A DNA stretch of 64,000 nucleotides from Maricurvus nonylphenolicus (GCF_042854845.1 NZ_AP031498.1:4278001-4342000), one strand, 5' to 3'. Positions 16,309-26,175 are shown, counted from the stretch's first letter. The notes: generated by a model from the letters alone, not told the origin. A program made the numbers and translations.

Positions 16309-18105
16309 CTAAAAACAAAAGCCTTCTTCGGCAATCGCCATCAGAGATTCAGCTCCAGCACCAGCTGCGGCCTTGTGAGCCATAGCACGCGGGAGCATAC
16401 GCTGATAGAAGAAGGATGCGGTATCAATTTTGGCCTGGTAAAAACCATCGGCATCGCCTTTGCTCTCAATCGCCTCAGCAGCCACTTCCGCCGCACGCAA
16501 CCATAAATAGGCAAAGATCACATAACCGGAATACATCAGGTAATCCACAGACGCCGCACCTACTTCATCGGCATCCTGCATGGCTTTTTCACCAATACCC
16601 TGGGTTAGCTGTAACCAGTCTTTGACCAATTGCTCCAGCTGTTTGGCTTGGCCACTGAATTGCTCACTGCGCTCAGCCTTGCAGAATTCCAATACCTGAG
16701 AAGTAAACAAGCCCAGTAATTCCCCTCCACTGCCGAGTACTTTACGACCTAACAGGTCGAGGGCCTGCACACCAGTGGTACCTTCATACAAGGTGGAGAT
16801 TCGTGCATCACGCAGATTCTGCTCTACACCGGTTTCATGGATATAACCGTGGCCACCAAAACACTGAATGCCGAGGCTTGCGGCTTCCAATCCCATTTCG
16901 GTTAAAAAGGCTTTACCGATTGGCGTCAGGAAAGATAACAGCTTGTTACTCTGCTCGCGCTGCGCTTCATCAGCGGCATGCTCACTCAGGTCCAATTGCT
17001 GTGCCATATAGTGCACAAACATGCGACCACCTTCGGCAACAACCTTTTGGGTCAACAGCATGCGCCGTATATCGGGATGCACAATAATAGGATCGGCTTC
17101 ACTTTCAGGTGCCTTTACCCCGGACAAGGAACGCATTTGCAAACGCTCACGGGCATACTGCTGTGATTTCTGCAGCGCAACCTGTGAGTGCAAAACACCC
17201 TGTGCTGCCGTCCCCAAACGCATTGCATTCATAAAGGTGAACATGCAATTTAGGCCACGATTCTCTGGGCCTAACAAATAACCGGTTGCACCTTCAAAAT
17301 TCATCACGCAGGTAGGGCTGCCGTGTAATCCCATTTTCTTTTCAATGGATCCACAGGTTACCCCATTGCGCTCGCCCAAACTGCCGTCAGCATTAACGTT
17401 AAACTTGGGCACAATAAACAGCGAGATACCTTTAGTACCTTTCGGTGCATCCGGTAAACGGGCCAGAACGATATGAACAATATTGTCTGTCATATCGTGC
17501 TCGCCGTAGCTGATAAATATTTTCGAGCCGGTAATCGCGTAGCTACCATCGGCATTGGGTTCAGCGCGCGTTCTTAACAGCCCCAAGTCCGTGCCCGAAT
17601 GGGATTCGGTCAGACACATGGTGGCAGTCCAGTCACCGGTAATCAAACGTGTCAGGTAGGTTTGCTTCTGCTCTTCAGTGCCATAAGCCATTAATGTATC
17701 AATTGCCCCTGCACTCAATGAAGCTCCCATTGACCAGGCTACATTGGCTGCCCCACGCATTTCACCAATCATAGTATTCAATGATTTAGGTAAACCCTGA
17801 CCACCGTATTCAGGCTGACAGGAAAACCCTACCCAACCACCTTCAGCATACTGTTGATACGCTTCTTTAAAACCGTCAGGCGTGAACACCTGACCGTCTT
17901 GCCAACGTACGCCTTGAAGATCTCCTGGTGCATTGAGTGGTGCCAACACATCCTCAGCAAAACGTGCCGTCTGATCCATCACGGCTTCGGCAAATTCCGC
18001 ATCGATGCTTTCAACACCGGGCAAGCTGGCATAGTGCTCGGCATAACCGAGCAACTCAAAGGCACTAAATTGTATGTCCCTAAGGGGAGCCTGATAACTG
18101 TACAT
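16309..18105 (-). CDS. Acyl-CoA dehydrogenase, long (~600-residue) type
   Basis: 598 residues, about 200 longer than classical acyl-CoA dehydrogenases, with an extra C-terminal region as in the DmdC/AidB-like ~600-residue branch. The FAD/substrate region MCLTESHSGTDLGLLRT is visible, and the catalytic Glu sits in STLYEGTTGVQALDLLGRK. It introduces a 2,3-double bond into an acyl-CoA, passing electrons to ETF. Start ATG 18105 has GGAG upstream. The nitronate monooxygenase gene lies 23 bases upstream in the same operon, and both face a TetR regulator. The acyl chain specificity cannot be read from the sequence. A paralogue (51252) lies in the fad operon. Confidence 0.9.
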   Translation of the reverse strand: MYSYQAPLRDIQFSAFELLGYAEHYASLPGVESIDAEFAEAVMDQTARFAEDVLAPLNAPGDLQGVRWQDGQVFTPDGFKEAYQQYAEGGWVGFSCQPEYGGQGLPKSLNTMIGEMRGAANVAWSMGASLSAGAIDTLMAYGTEEQKQTYLTRLITGDWTATMCLTESHSGTDLGLLRTRAEPNADGSYAITGSKIFISYGEHDMTDNIVHIVLARLPDAPKGTKGISLFIVPKFNVNADGSLGERNGVTCGSIEKKMGLHGSPTCVMNFEGATGYLLGPENRGLNCMFTFMNAMRLGTAAQGVLHSQVALQKSQQYARERLQMRSLSGVKAPESEADPIIVHPDIRRMLLTQKVVAEGGRMFVHYMAQQLDLSEHAADEAQREQSNKLLSFLTPIGKAFLTEMGLEAASLGIQCFGGHGYIHETGVEQNLRDARISTLYEGTTGVQALDLLGRKVLGSGGELLGLFTSQVLEFCKAERSEQFSGQAKQLEQLVKDWLQLTQGIGEKAMQDADEVGAASVDYLMYSGYVIFAYLWLRAAEVAAEAIESKGDADGFYQAKIDTASFFYQRMLPRAMAHKAAAGAGAESLMAIAEEGFCF

Positions 18106-18128
18106 GGTCTGTCTCCGTTAGCCAGGTA

Positions 18129-19115
18129 TTACTTCTGGCGTACAGGGAAAGCAGAACCAATCAACTCCTGCTTGGCTTCTTCGTACTCTTCAACAAAGCG
18201 CGCAATCAGCTCGCCGGCTTTTGGCACATCAGAAATACGACCAATGCCCTGGCCAGCGCCCCAGATATCTTTCCAGGCTTTCTTGTCAGTGTTGCCGCCA
18301 CTACCAAAGTTCATGGTGGACTTATCGGCTTCCGGCAGATTGTCCGGGTCCATACCGGCATTTTTGATACTTGGCTTCAGGTAGTTACCGCTAACACCGG
18401 TAAACAGTGATGAGTAAACAATATCGTCAGCCGTACTATCTACCAGCATTTGTTTGTAAGCCTGATCAGCTTGAGCTTCTTCGGTGGCAATAAAGCGCGT
18501 GCCCATATAACCCATATCGGCACCCATGGCTTCTGCAGCCAATACATCACGACCTGAGGACATGGAGCCAGACAGGATAATGGTACCGTCGTAGAACTCA
18601 CGAATTTCAGATACCAAGGCAAATGGGCTCAGGTTACCTGCGTGGCCACCGGCACCGGTACATACGAGAATCAAGCCATCGACACCGGCTTCAATCGCCT
18701 TTTTAGCGTGGTAAACATTGGTCACATCGTGGAACACCAAACCGCCGTAGGAATGCACAGGGCCTACAACCTCAGTTGGGGCCATCAGGCTGGTAATTAC
18801 CACAGGTACCTTGTGCTTTACACATAACTCAATGTCTTGCTGCAGGCGGTCATTGGAGCGATGTACGATCTGGTTCACAGCAAAAGGTGCCACCGGCTTA
18901 TCCGGGTTTTCCTGCTTATAGCGGTCCAGTTCGGCATTAATTTCGGTCAGCCATTCGTCCAGCAGCTCTACCGGGCGAGCATTCAGGGCTGGAAATGAGC
19001 CAATAACACCAGCTTTACACTGCTCCACCACCAGACGCGGGTTGGAGATAATGAACAGCGGGGAACCAATCAGAGGAATAGACAGCTGATTTTCAAGGGA
19101 CTTAGGTATTGCCAT
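18129..19115 (-). CDS. Nitronate monooxygenase-like FMN enzyme (NPD family)
   Basis: 328 residues, typical. It is a TIM-barrel FMN protein of the 2-nitropropane dioxygenase family: N-terminal IPLIGSPLFIISNPRLV, central CTGAGGHAGNLSPFAL (FMN phosphate and catalytic-His region) and LSGSMSSGRDVLAAEAMGADMGYMGTRF. Family members oxidise nitronates, but many homologues act as flavin enoyl reductases or have unknown roles. The tight operon with an acyl-CoA dehydrogenase suggests a part in acyl-CoA or unsaturated-chain metabolism rather than nitroalkane detoxification (inference). Start ATG 19115 has GAGAGAG upstream. The paired operator at 19136-19185 lies just upstream. Confidence 0.88.
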   Translation of the reverse strand: MAIPKSLENQLSIPLIGSPLFIISNPRLVVEQCKAGVIGSFPALNARPVELLDEWLTEINAELDRYKQENPDKPVAPFAVNQIVHRSNDRLQQDIELCVKHKVPVVITSLMAPTEVVGPVHSYGGLVFHDVTNVYHAKKAIEAGVDGLILVCTGAGGHAGNLSPFALVSEIREFYDGTIILSGSMSSGRDVLAAEAMGADMGYMGTRFIATEEAQADQAYKQMLVDSTADDIVYSSLFTGVSGNYLKPSIKNAGMDPDNLPEADKSTMNFGSGGNTDKKAWKDIWGAGQGIGRISDVPKAGELIARFVEEYEEAKQELIGSAFPVRQK

Positions 19116-19135
19116 GGGATATCTCTCTCACTTAA

Positions 19136-19185
19136 TGTTTACACCGTTAACATAAACATACCAAGAAATGTTAACAGTGTAAACA
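19136..19185. promoter_or_regulatory. Paired TetR operators in the divergent promoter region
   Basis: Two 18-base sites, TGTTTACACCGTTAACAT (19136-19153) and ATGTTAACAGTGTAAACA (19168-19185), are inverted copies of each other with one mismatch. Each is also an imperfect palindrome (GTTTAC-ACC-GTTAAC). They begin about 20 bases upstream of the nitronate monooxygenase start and lie about 95 bases upstream of the TetR start, where a TetR repressor would control both directions. Confidence 0.75.
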
Positions 19186-19280
19186 CTATGTTAGAATTCA
19201 CTCAGCAATTGGCCACTGTGATACCATGCGCGACCATTAAGTCAGGGCATCAAAGGCCCACAACCAGATAAAGAGAATCA

Positions 19281-19880
19281 ATGGCTAAAGCTAGCTCCTA
19301 CCACCACGGCGACCTGAAAGAAGCCTTGATTAGTGCCGCCGCCGATCTGATAGCCGAACACGGCCAGGCCAACTTCAGCCTGCGTAAGGTGGCCCAGCAG
19401 GTTGGGGTATCGCAGACCGCCCTGTACCGCCACTTCTCCGATAAGGATGAGCTGCTAGCAGCGGTAGCCGAGAGAGGATTTCTGGAGTTAAGCCGCTTAA
19501 GTCACGAGGCATTCGACCAATACGACGATGTGGTGGAACGCAATATCGAAGTGGGTATGGCTTACCTGAATTTTGCAGCCGACAACCCCAACACCTATCG
19601 CTTGATGTTCGATTCATCCATGGCAGATAACGAACGTTATACGGCGCTGGCTGACGCTCGTCGCCTGGCTTTTAAATGCCCCGCAAGAAACACACTCGAT
19701 CTGCAAAAGTTACGTGATCCGAACCACGAGCAAACGCAAAGGCAAAAGCAAAGCGCCAAGATTTTCTCACAAGCTATTATTCACGGTATTGCCAGTTTGA
19801 TGATTGAGGGGATGATTCACAGCGAAGGGGATCGCGAGACGGTACTGCGCAATATGTTGGAAGATACGTTGTTTACGTAA
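19281..19880 (+). CDS. TetR/AcrR-family transcriptional regulator
   Basis: 199 residues. The N-terminal HTH is clear (ALISAAADLIAEHGQANFSL, then RKVAQQVGVSQTALYRHFSD). The C-terminal ligand domain contains MAYLNFAADNPNTYRLMFDS, typical of the TetR C-terminal family with a WHG motif. Such proteins are usually ligand-released repressors. It is divergent from the acyl-CoA dehydrogenase/nitronate monooxygenase operon with two good operators between them; an acyl-CoA or fatty-acid-like ligand would fit (inference). Start ATG 19281 has AAAGAGA upstream. Confidence 0.92.
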   Translation: MAKASSYHHGDLKEALISAAADLIAEHGQANFSLRKVAQQVGVSQTALYRHFSDKDELLAAVAERGFLELSRLSHEAFDQYDDVVERNIEVGMAYLNFAADNPNTYRLMFDSSMADNERYTALADARRLAFKCPARNTLDLQKLRDPNHEQTQRQKQSAKIFSQAIIHGIASLMIEGMIHSEGDRETVLRNMLEDTLFT

Positions 19881-19890
19881 CTCTATTAGG

Positions 19891-19921
19891 AAAACAAAAA
19901 ACGGGGCTTATAAAAGCCCCG
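19891..19921 (-). terminator. Terminator between the TetR gene and the TonB receptor
   Basis: Stem CGGGGCTT/AAAGCCCCG region (19902-19921), followed on the minus strand by TTTTTTGTTTT. This is an intrinsic terminator for the minus-strand receptor operon ending at 19951. The hairpin may also stop plus-strand transcripts from the TetR gene. Confidence 0.82.
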
Positions 19922-19950
19922 AAAAGTCCAAGCAAGAGAGTGCTTAGCGA

Positions 19951-22398
19951 TTAAAAATTAGCTGATACAGCCAAGCCATAGGTTCTTGGAGCCCCTTGGT
20001 TACCCATTTGCGGGCTGTGTGCTTGTAATGGTGCATCAAAACCGAAGTTGTAGTATTCCTTATCAAAGCAGTTGCGGCAGAACAAGCCCACGTCCCATAC
20101 ACCGTCTTGAGATCTCAAACCGATGGTGCCACCTACCAGTGTATACTCTTCCTGGTAGTCGGTATCATTAGAGATAAAGTGCTCCCCCATATACGAAATA
20201 TTCAGATTGGCGTAGCCTTCCAGAATCTCATTAATGCCTCGGCTATAGCTCAGATTCATGGCACCGGAAAACTCTGGCGCGAAAGCCTGGTCGCGACCTT
20301 CCAGGTGAGAAATCAGCTCCGAACTACCGTAAGTCGTATCATCGAGATAAGTAATAGCAATATCAGCACGCAGGTTTTCAGTCACTGCATAATCCAGTTC
20401 CATTTCAATACCTTGGGATTTAGCGGTATCCGCATTGGTGGTGATAAAGTCTGTACCGGTGAAGGTGGTGACTTGAATATCCTGATAATCGGAATAGAAA
20501 ATAGCGGTATTTAAACGTCCACGACCGTCATGGAATGTAGCTTTTAGACCAACTTCATAAGCATCTACGTACTCTGGATCATAAGTAGGGTCCAGCTCAG
20601 GAGAGAGAACTAATGGAGTTGCATTATAATCCATTCCATTTGCTACCCAATCTGTGTAGGTATGCTCGGTAGTAATTAATTGGCCAACAGCATCACCAGC
20701 CAGGGAAATTCCGCCGGCTTTAAAACCTTTGGAATAGCTTGCATAAAGCTGAATATCTTCTGTAGGAAAGTACTGAAGACTAGCCGAATAGGTCCACTCT
20801 TCCTCATCAATAGACTCACTAAAATCAGGCGATGTCGTAGAAGCACCAAGAGTCATGATACCTGCATCATTCTGGCGCAGGTAGTCAAAGTACTCTTCTG
20901 TCGTTCCCATTAGATTATTAAAATCTACAGCTTTTTCTTCCTCGGAGTAGCGAAGGCCGGTAACCAGGTTCAAGTTATCGGTGAGGCTAAAAGTAAGATG
21001 AGAATAGAGCGCCCATACTTCATTTTCCAGAACTGATTCAGAGTCTGAACCAGGCAGTGTAGAAGCAGGATTAGCCAACTCTATAGGGTTAAAGAAACCA
21101 GCATATGCATTATATAAAGCATAAAATGGATTAGGATCACCATCCGGTGTAACAGGGCTAAGACTTAGAACATTCATTATTGTGTGAAAGTTAGCTCCCG
21201 CTTGGCTTTCAGTATATCGTGTTGATCGACGCTCCAGATCCTCATTCGAGTAAAAGGCCCCTGCCACATATTCAACCGGCATATCGCCTAAATCGAAACT
21301 ACCCGTCAGATTAAACTCTTGAGAAAAAGTCTCGAACTCATTAGTGGATCCTCCGCGGAGAAGATCAACGGGGCCAAAATCACTGTCTTGATTTTCCTGC
21401 TCATTGGTATATTCACGGTAAGAGGTTGTGGACTTCAAGGTCAAATCATCGGTGAGATCATGGGTAACAATTACGGCAATACCTTGGTCAACGGACTTAT
21501 CGGTACCATCAGTATTGGTATAGTTATTTCGGTCAAAAGGATCATCGGTAAAATAAGGTAGTCCATTCAGAGACGCCTGCCCGCTGTAGAATCCATCCAG
21601 CAGGCTAGTCGGATCCGGCGCATCAATTCGGGTACCCATACCATCACAACAGGTTTCATTGGCTTTGCTGTAATCTGCAATAACATGGACTGAAGTCTCG
21701 GCAGTGGGCTCCCACAATGCCTGCAGTTTTACAGAGTACAGATCTGTATTTTGTTTATCGTTACCCGTTGCTGGGTTATCAATAAAACCATCAGCTTGGT
21801 CACTCAAAATGCTGGCACGTAAAGATAAGGTGTCGCTCACCGCACCATTAACAAAAAAGCTGGCCTTTTCTTTACCATAGTTACCCAAAGTTACTTCACC
21901 GCCCGCTTCAAAATCCTGCCCAGGTCTGGTGGAGTTTAAAATCATGGCACCGGCCGTGGTGTTTTTACCAAACAGTGTACCCTGCGGGCCACGTAGGATT
22001 TCAACACCGCCAATATCATTAAAAGTCGCCAACACCATACCCGAACGGCTACGATATACGCCATCAACATATACACCCACAGCACCCTCAAAGGCTGCGT
22101 TAGTACCGACGGTGCCGATACCGCGAATACGAATTGGGCTATTGCTTACCTTATTCTGCCCGGTACTAAAATTCAGACTGGGGTTTGAAGTGCCTAAATC
22201 GATAACATCATCAATACCTTGAGCTTTTAGTGCCTGGGCATCATAAGCAGTTACGGCCAAAGGGACATCCTGCAAACTTTGTTCACGTTTCTGTGCCGTT
22301 ACAACAATCTCTTCAAGTACAAATGACTCTGCTTGTACAGTCGGTGTTGAAGCCAGGACAATAGAACCTATTGCAGCAGTTAACAGCTTTACTTTCAT
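19951..22398 (-). CDS. TonB-dependent outer-membrane receptor
   Basis: 815 residues. Signal peptide MKVKLLTAAIGSIVLASTPTV with cleavage probably after VQA, then EEIVVTAQKREQSLQDVPLA, a plug with VDGVYRSRSG and VEILRGPQGTLFGKNTTAGA, and a 22-strand-type barrel ending in Phe (LAVSANF). The start has GAGGTGAG upstream. A Cys pair in ETCCDG and another in FCRNCFDKEYYNFG may stabilise loops. It is the last gene of a minus-strand group with acyl-CoA ligase, SDR and thiolase genes (97-base gap). This suggests it takes up the acid that these enzymes activate and oxidise (inference). Confidence 0.9.
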   Translation of the reverse strand: MKVKLLTAAIGSIVLASTPTVQAESFVLEEIVVTAQKREQSLQDVPLAVTAYDAQALKAQGIDDVIDLGTSNPSLNFSTGQNKVSNSPIRIRGIGTVGTNAAFEGAVGVYVDGVYRSRSGMVLATFNDIGGVEILRGPQGTLFGKNTTAGAMILNSTRPGQDFEAGGEVTLGNYGKEKASFFVNGAVSDTLSLRASILSDQADGFIDNPATGNDKQNTDLYSVKLQALWEPTAETSVHVIADYSKANETCCDGMGTRIDAPDPTSLLDGFYSGQASLNGLPYFTDDPFDRNNYTNTDGTDKSVDQGIAVIVTHDLTDDLTLKSTTSYREYTNEQENQDSDFGPVDLLRGGSTNEFETFSQEFNLTGSFDLGDMPVEYVAGAFYSNEDLERRSTRYTESQAGANFHTIMNVLSLSPVTPDGDPNPFYALYNAYAGFFNPIELANPASTLPGSDSESVLENEVWALYSHLTFSLTDNLNLVTGLRYSEEEKAVDFNNLMGTTEEYFDYLRQNDAGIMTLGASTTSPDFSESIDEEEWTYSASLQYFPTEDIQLYASYSKGFKAGGISLAGDAVGQLITTEHTYTDWVANGMDYNATPLVLSPELDPTYDPEYVDAYEVGLKATFHDGRGRLNTAIFYSDYQDIQVTTFTGTDFITTNADTAKSQGIEMELDYAVTENLRADIAITYLDDTTYGSSELISHLEGRDQAFAPEFSGAMNLSYSRGINEILEGYANLNISYMGEHFISNDTDYQEEYTLVGGTIGLRSQDGVWDVGLFCRNCFDKEYYNFGFDAPLQAHSPQMGNQGAPRTYGLAVSANF

Positions 22399-22495
22399 CT
22401 TATCTCACCTCTATTTATAGTTATTAATTGTCGGGAACAAGCCGTTAACACCATCAACTGCTTACTCCCTATAAACGCCAGCTTATGGCGAATAC

Positions 22496-24052
22496 TTACA
22501 GGGCCCGCTCTTGATCAGCCCAATACTCTGCACGCACCTCCCTGCGCAATAACTTTCCAGCCGGGCTACGCGGTAGCGCAGTCCTGAACTCCACACTCTT
22601 CGGGGTATAAACGGCACCCAAGCTGTCACGGCACATGGCCATTAATGCTTCGTCCGTACATTCACAACCCGGTTTCAGCTGAACAACAGCCTTAACCGCC
22701 TCTCCCCATTTCTCATCAGGGACACCCACAACAATGCAATCCAGTACCGATTCATGCCCCTGAATGACGGCTTCTATCTGCGCAGGATAGACATTGAAAC
22801 CACCGGAGATAATCATGTCTTTTAGTCGATCCACCAAAGTGACATAACCCTGCTCATCCTTAATACCGACATCACCTGTGTGCAGCCAACCATCTTTAAT
22901 GGTTGCAGCTGTCTCCTCGGGATTCTTGTAGTAACCGGCCATCACCATGCTGGTCTGTACAACGATTTCCCCCTTCTCACCAACAGGGAGAATATTGCCT
23001 TCAGGGTCCATAATTTCCATTCGCAAATAAGAAGAAGGTTTACCCATCGAAGGCAAAACGGCCTCATTAAAACTACCATCCTCATTCAAATAATCCTCAG
23101 GGCCCTTTTCGGTCATGCCGATTGAGCATTCCGTTTGACCAAAGGCCTCATGTAGAACTGGGCCGAAAATTTTGACAGCCATTTTGAATTTTTCGGGAGA
23201 GATAGGTGCAGCGCCAACACGAATCACTTTCAATGAAGACAGGTCAACATCACCAATCAAAGGACTCGCCATAACCATGTACAGCAAGGTAGGCGGTAAG
23301 AACATGGTCGTGATTCTGTATTGCTCAATAGCCCGCAGGAGCTCATCGGGGTGTGTATTATTGGACACAACTACACAACCACCGGCAATTAATGTCATTG
23401 CTGCCATTGCGCCACTAGCATGCGACAAAGGCGCTACTGCCAAGTACCTTGCTTCAGCCTCCATCTCAGGCATGTTCTGCAACGCATTAACCAAAGTAAT
23501 TTCAGAAGTTCGATTAGTGTGAACAACACCTTTGGAAGGTCCGGTAGTTCCACCCGTTGGCCTTAGCGAAGCAACAGCATCGGGATCTTCCATACCCGAC
23601 ACATAGGGTTTATTGAATTCTTCTAACCAACATTCAAGTGATGGGCCGTGTACAGAATCTCCATCTATACAGATATAGCGGCTAATATTCGGTACTCGTG
23701 CTTTTAATTCAGTAACTTCCTTTTCATAAGCACTGTGGAAAAACATCACGTCGCAATCCATAAAGCTCAACACTTGTGAATTGGCATCAATGGAGCTGCG
23801 CACCTGCACAGCAATCGAAGCCATATCTGCTCGACTGATAGCTAGCGATAGAATAGGCACCCAGTACTGGTTGTGTGAGTAAATCGCCACATGAGCACCA
23901 GCTTTTACACTCGGATCATGAACTAACGCATTACCTGCAGCATGCATCATTTCCTTCACAGCGGAGAAAGTAAGACGAGCCTCACCTTCCACAATGGCAA
24001 CAGCATCGGCATGCCTTTCTGCTGTCAGGTCAAAATAATCTGAAAATCGCAT
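22496..24052 (-). CDS. AMP-forming acyl-CoA synthetase (acid-CoA ligase)
   Basis: 518 residues, ANL superfamily. Visible core motifs are the phosphate-binding TGGTTGPSKG (about 166-175), FGQTE, GWLHTGDVG and the C-terminal lid Lys in PRSPAGKLLRREVR. It converts a carboxylic acid, ATP and CoA to acyl-CoA, AMP and PPi. The medium-length chain without extensions fits medium-chain, aryl or cyclic acid ligases; the substrate is not determined. Start ATG 24052 has AGAGGTAGG directly upstream. It lies in a minus-strand operon between the SDR (37-base gap) and the TonB receptor. It would be the activating step for the compound the neighbouring genes degrade (inference). Confidence 0.9.
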   Translation of the reverse strand: MRFSDYFDLTAERHADAVAIVEGEARLTFSAVKEMMHAAGNALVHDPSVKAGAHVAIYSHNQYWVPILSLAISRADMASIAVQVRSSIDANSQVLSFMDCDVMFFHSAYEKEVTELKARVPNISRYICIDGDSVHGPSLECWLEEFNKPYVSGMEDPDAVASLRPTGGTTGPSKGVVHTNRTSEITLVNALQNMPEMEAEARYLAVAPLSHASGAMAAMTLIAGGCVVVSNNTHPDELLRAIEQYRITTMFLPPTLLYMVMASPLIGDVDLSSLKVIRVGAAPISPEKFKMAVKIFGPVLHEAFGQTECSIGMTEKGPEDYLNEDGSFNEAVLPSMGKPSSYLRMEIMDPEGNILPVGEKGEIVVQTSMVMAGYYKNPEETAATIKDGWLHTGDVGIKDEQGYVTLVDRLKDMIISGGFNVYPAQIEAVIQGHESVLDCIVVGVPDEKWGEAVKAVVQLKPGCECTDEALMAMCRDSLGAVYTPKSVEFRTALPRSPAGKLLRREVRAEYWADQERAL

Positions 24053-24089
24053 TCCTACCTCTTAGATATCAGTCAAACAAAACAAGGGT

Positions 24090-24887
24090 TTATAGAGAGA
24101 ATGAGTAACCACCATTAACTGGATAGGTTTGACCTGTAATCCAGGAACTGGCTTCAGAGGCTAGGAACAACGCCATATTAGAAATATCGCTAGGCTCACC
24201 AACGCGACGAATAACGTAAGCAGACATCATCTTCTTGAGCATCTGCTCGTTCTCCAAAACCTGAGCAATAGCCGGAGTATTGGTGGCAGCAATAGAGATG
24301 GTGTTGCAGTTAATTTGGAAGCGCCCCAGATCGCGAGCCAAGCTGCGCATAAAACCTGCAGCACCCGCTTTAGCTGCAGCATAGGTTTGCACACCAGAAT
24401 CACCTACACGACCCGCGTCCGACATAATGGTAATCACACGACCAGGAGCACCGGTTTCAATAATTCCTGGCACTACAGCAGCGGCACAATTGATCACACC
24501 AAACAGGTTAACGTTGATGGTCTGGCTCCATACTTCTGGACCAGTTTCCCAAAACGGTTTCCATACATCAGCGGTTGGAGTCGCGCCCATATTACCGGCG
24601 TTGTTTACCAGTGTTGCCACAGGCCCTAACGATTCCTTGGTTTTAGCAACCATTTCTTTAACGCTATCCAGGTTGGTCACATCAGCTTGCACAGCAACCG
24701 CTTTACCACCCGCTTGACGAATCTCTTCAGCGACAGCTTCTGCACGATCCAGGAAGTAATCGTTTACGGCTACACCACCGCTATTTTCAGCAGTACCCAA
24801 ATCCATCGCAATTTGACGACCAACACCTTGACCAGCACCTGTAACCAGGGCAACGCGACCATTCAGCTCTAAAATATTCTTGCTCAT
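24090..24887 (-). CDS. SDR-family NAD(P)-dependent oxidoreductase
   Basis: 265 residues, classical SDR. Cofactor motif TGAGQGVGRQ, structural NNAGNMG, and catalytic Ser plus YAAAK. The C-terminal SSWITGQTYPVNGGYS is the usual end of FabG/3-hydroxyacyl-CoA dehydrogenase-like members. It lies 46 bases downstream of the thiolase gene and upstream of the acyl-CoA ligase in one operon. A 3-hydroxyacyl-CoA or ring-alcohol dehydrogenase step is the natural guess. It resembles the SDR at 39406 (shared S/D-ARVG-active-site region), so the two may be paralogues. Start ATG 24887 has GTAGGAG upstream. Confidence 0.9.
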   Translation of the reverse strand: MSKNILELNGRVALVTGAGQGVGRQIAMDLGTAENSGGVAVNDYFLDRAEAVAEEIRQAGGKAVAVQADVTNLDSVKEMVAKTKESLGPVATLVNNAGNMGATPTADVWKPFWETGPEVWSQTINVNLFGVINCAAAVVPGIIETGAPGRVITIMSDAGRVGDSGVQTYAAAKAGAAGFMRSLARDLGRFQINCNTISIAATNTPAIAQVLENEQMLKKMMSAYVIRRVGEPSDISNMALFLASEASSWITGQTYPVNGGYSFSL

Positions 24888-24933
24888 TCCTGTAACTCCT
24901 ACCTATTACTTCTGTTATACGTTAAGGATTAAA

Positions 24934-26175
24934 TTAATCGTTGGTAAAAATGTTGACTGCAACAGCGGCTTCTTCAATGCCAACCGTACCGCCACTGTTT
25001 TCCTGAAGAGCATGACGTGCGCCATCGACCTGACGGCCACCAGCCTCACCGCGAAGCTGTGTTACCAACTCAAAGATCTGCGCCAGACCTGTTGCTCCTA
25101 TGGGGTGACCTTTTGATTCCAAACCTCCTGAAGGGTTAACAGGCAAGCGACCACCAATCGTAAATTCACCGCGTTCCGCAGCGGGACCACCTTCACCAAA
25201 GTCAACAAAGTTAAGATTCTCAACATGGAAAATTTCGCCCGCAGCCGTCGCGTCGTGAACTTCCGCCACATGAATATCGTCAGGGCCAAAGCCAGCAATT
25301 TCATAAGCTTCCATCGCCGCTAAACGTTCACAGTGCAATTCGGGCTGTTCATCTGAGCGTGTGGTTGCACTACGTACAACGCTGGCCGCCACGCGAATAG
25401 CGCGTTTCTTATCGATACCAAGACGGGCTAAACCATCTTCATTACACACAATCACTGCCGCAGCACCATCACTCATGGGCGAGCACATTGGCATGGTCAA
25501 TGGGTAAGTAATTGGCGGCGCACCCAATACCTGCTCAATAGTCATAGGCATTTGGAATTGCGCGTAGGGGTTGTGTACTGAGTGAGTATGGTTCTTGGCG
25601 CACACTGCAGCGATTTGACGCTGTGTGGTCCCGTACTTCACCATGTGATTAATGCAAGCAGAAGCATAGAGCTTCATAAACAAACTGTAAGGGCGGTCAG
25701 ACTCTGAACCTTCCGGCGCAACAAAACCAGGATTAGGCTTTAACAGAATTTTGGTATTCTCTTCAATGCTGGATACATCCCAACCTCCATCGAAAACCTT
25801 AAACATGCTTGCTTTGTCTTCGATGTGCATTTTCTCTGCACCAATTGCTAAAGCAACATCACAACTACCCGCCCTTAAAGATTGCAATGCAAGATTGAAT
25901 CCCAGGGAACCAGACGCGCAAGCACTTTCTACGTTGTATACAGGAATTCCTTGAACGCCGATTTTATGTAACACGACCTGGCCAGGAATAGCGGTTTGCT
26001 TTTGCAAAAGACCATTGGTAATTCCGGAGTAGTAGGCACAGCCTAGATCTTCCACACTACAGCTAGCATCTTTCAATGCACGATTTAGTGCCTCGCCAGC
26101 CATATCTTCCAGTGTGCGATCTTTATGCTGACCGAAATGGGTCATGCCAACGCCAACGACGTATAATTCACTCAT
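24934..26175 (-). CDS. Thiolase-family protein, SCP2/lipid-transfer type
   Basis: 413 residues. The N-terminus SELYVVGVGMTHFG, the nucleophile Cys86 in NVESACASGS, the HDATAAGEI stretch and the C-terminal GHPIGATGLAQ are characteristic of the SCP2-thiolase branch (annotated as thiolase/lipid-transfer protein), not of FadA. Members cleave branched or cyclic 3-oxoacyl-CoA, as in steroid side-chain degradation, or act as partners of other enzymes (family knowledge). First gene of the minus-strand operon with SDR, acyl-CoA ligase and TonB receptor. Start ATG 26175 has AGGAAG upstream. Candidate AraC-type operators lie in the divergent gap upstream (26277-26420). Confidence 0.9.
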   Translation of the reverse strand: MSELYVVGVGMTHFGQHKDRTLEDMAGEALNRALKDASCSVEDLGCAYYSGITNGLLQKQTAIPGQVVLHKIGVQGIPVYNVESACASGSLGFNLALQSLRAGSCDVALAIGAEKMHIEDKASMFKVFDGGWDVSSIEENTKILLKPNPGFVAPEGSESDRPYSLFMKLYASACINHMVKYGTTQRQIAAVCAKNHTHSVHNPYAQFQMPMTIEQVLGAPPITYPLTMPMCSPMSDGAAAVIVCNEDGLARLGIDKKRAIRVAASVVRSATTRSDEQPELHCERLAAMEAYEIAGFGPDDIHVAEVHDATAAGEIFHVENLNFVDFGEGGPAAERGEFTIGGRLPVNPSGGLESKGHPIGATGLAQIFELVTQLRGEAGGRQVDGARHALQENSGGTVGIEEAAVAVNIFTND

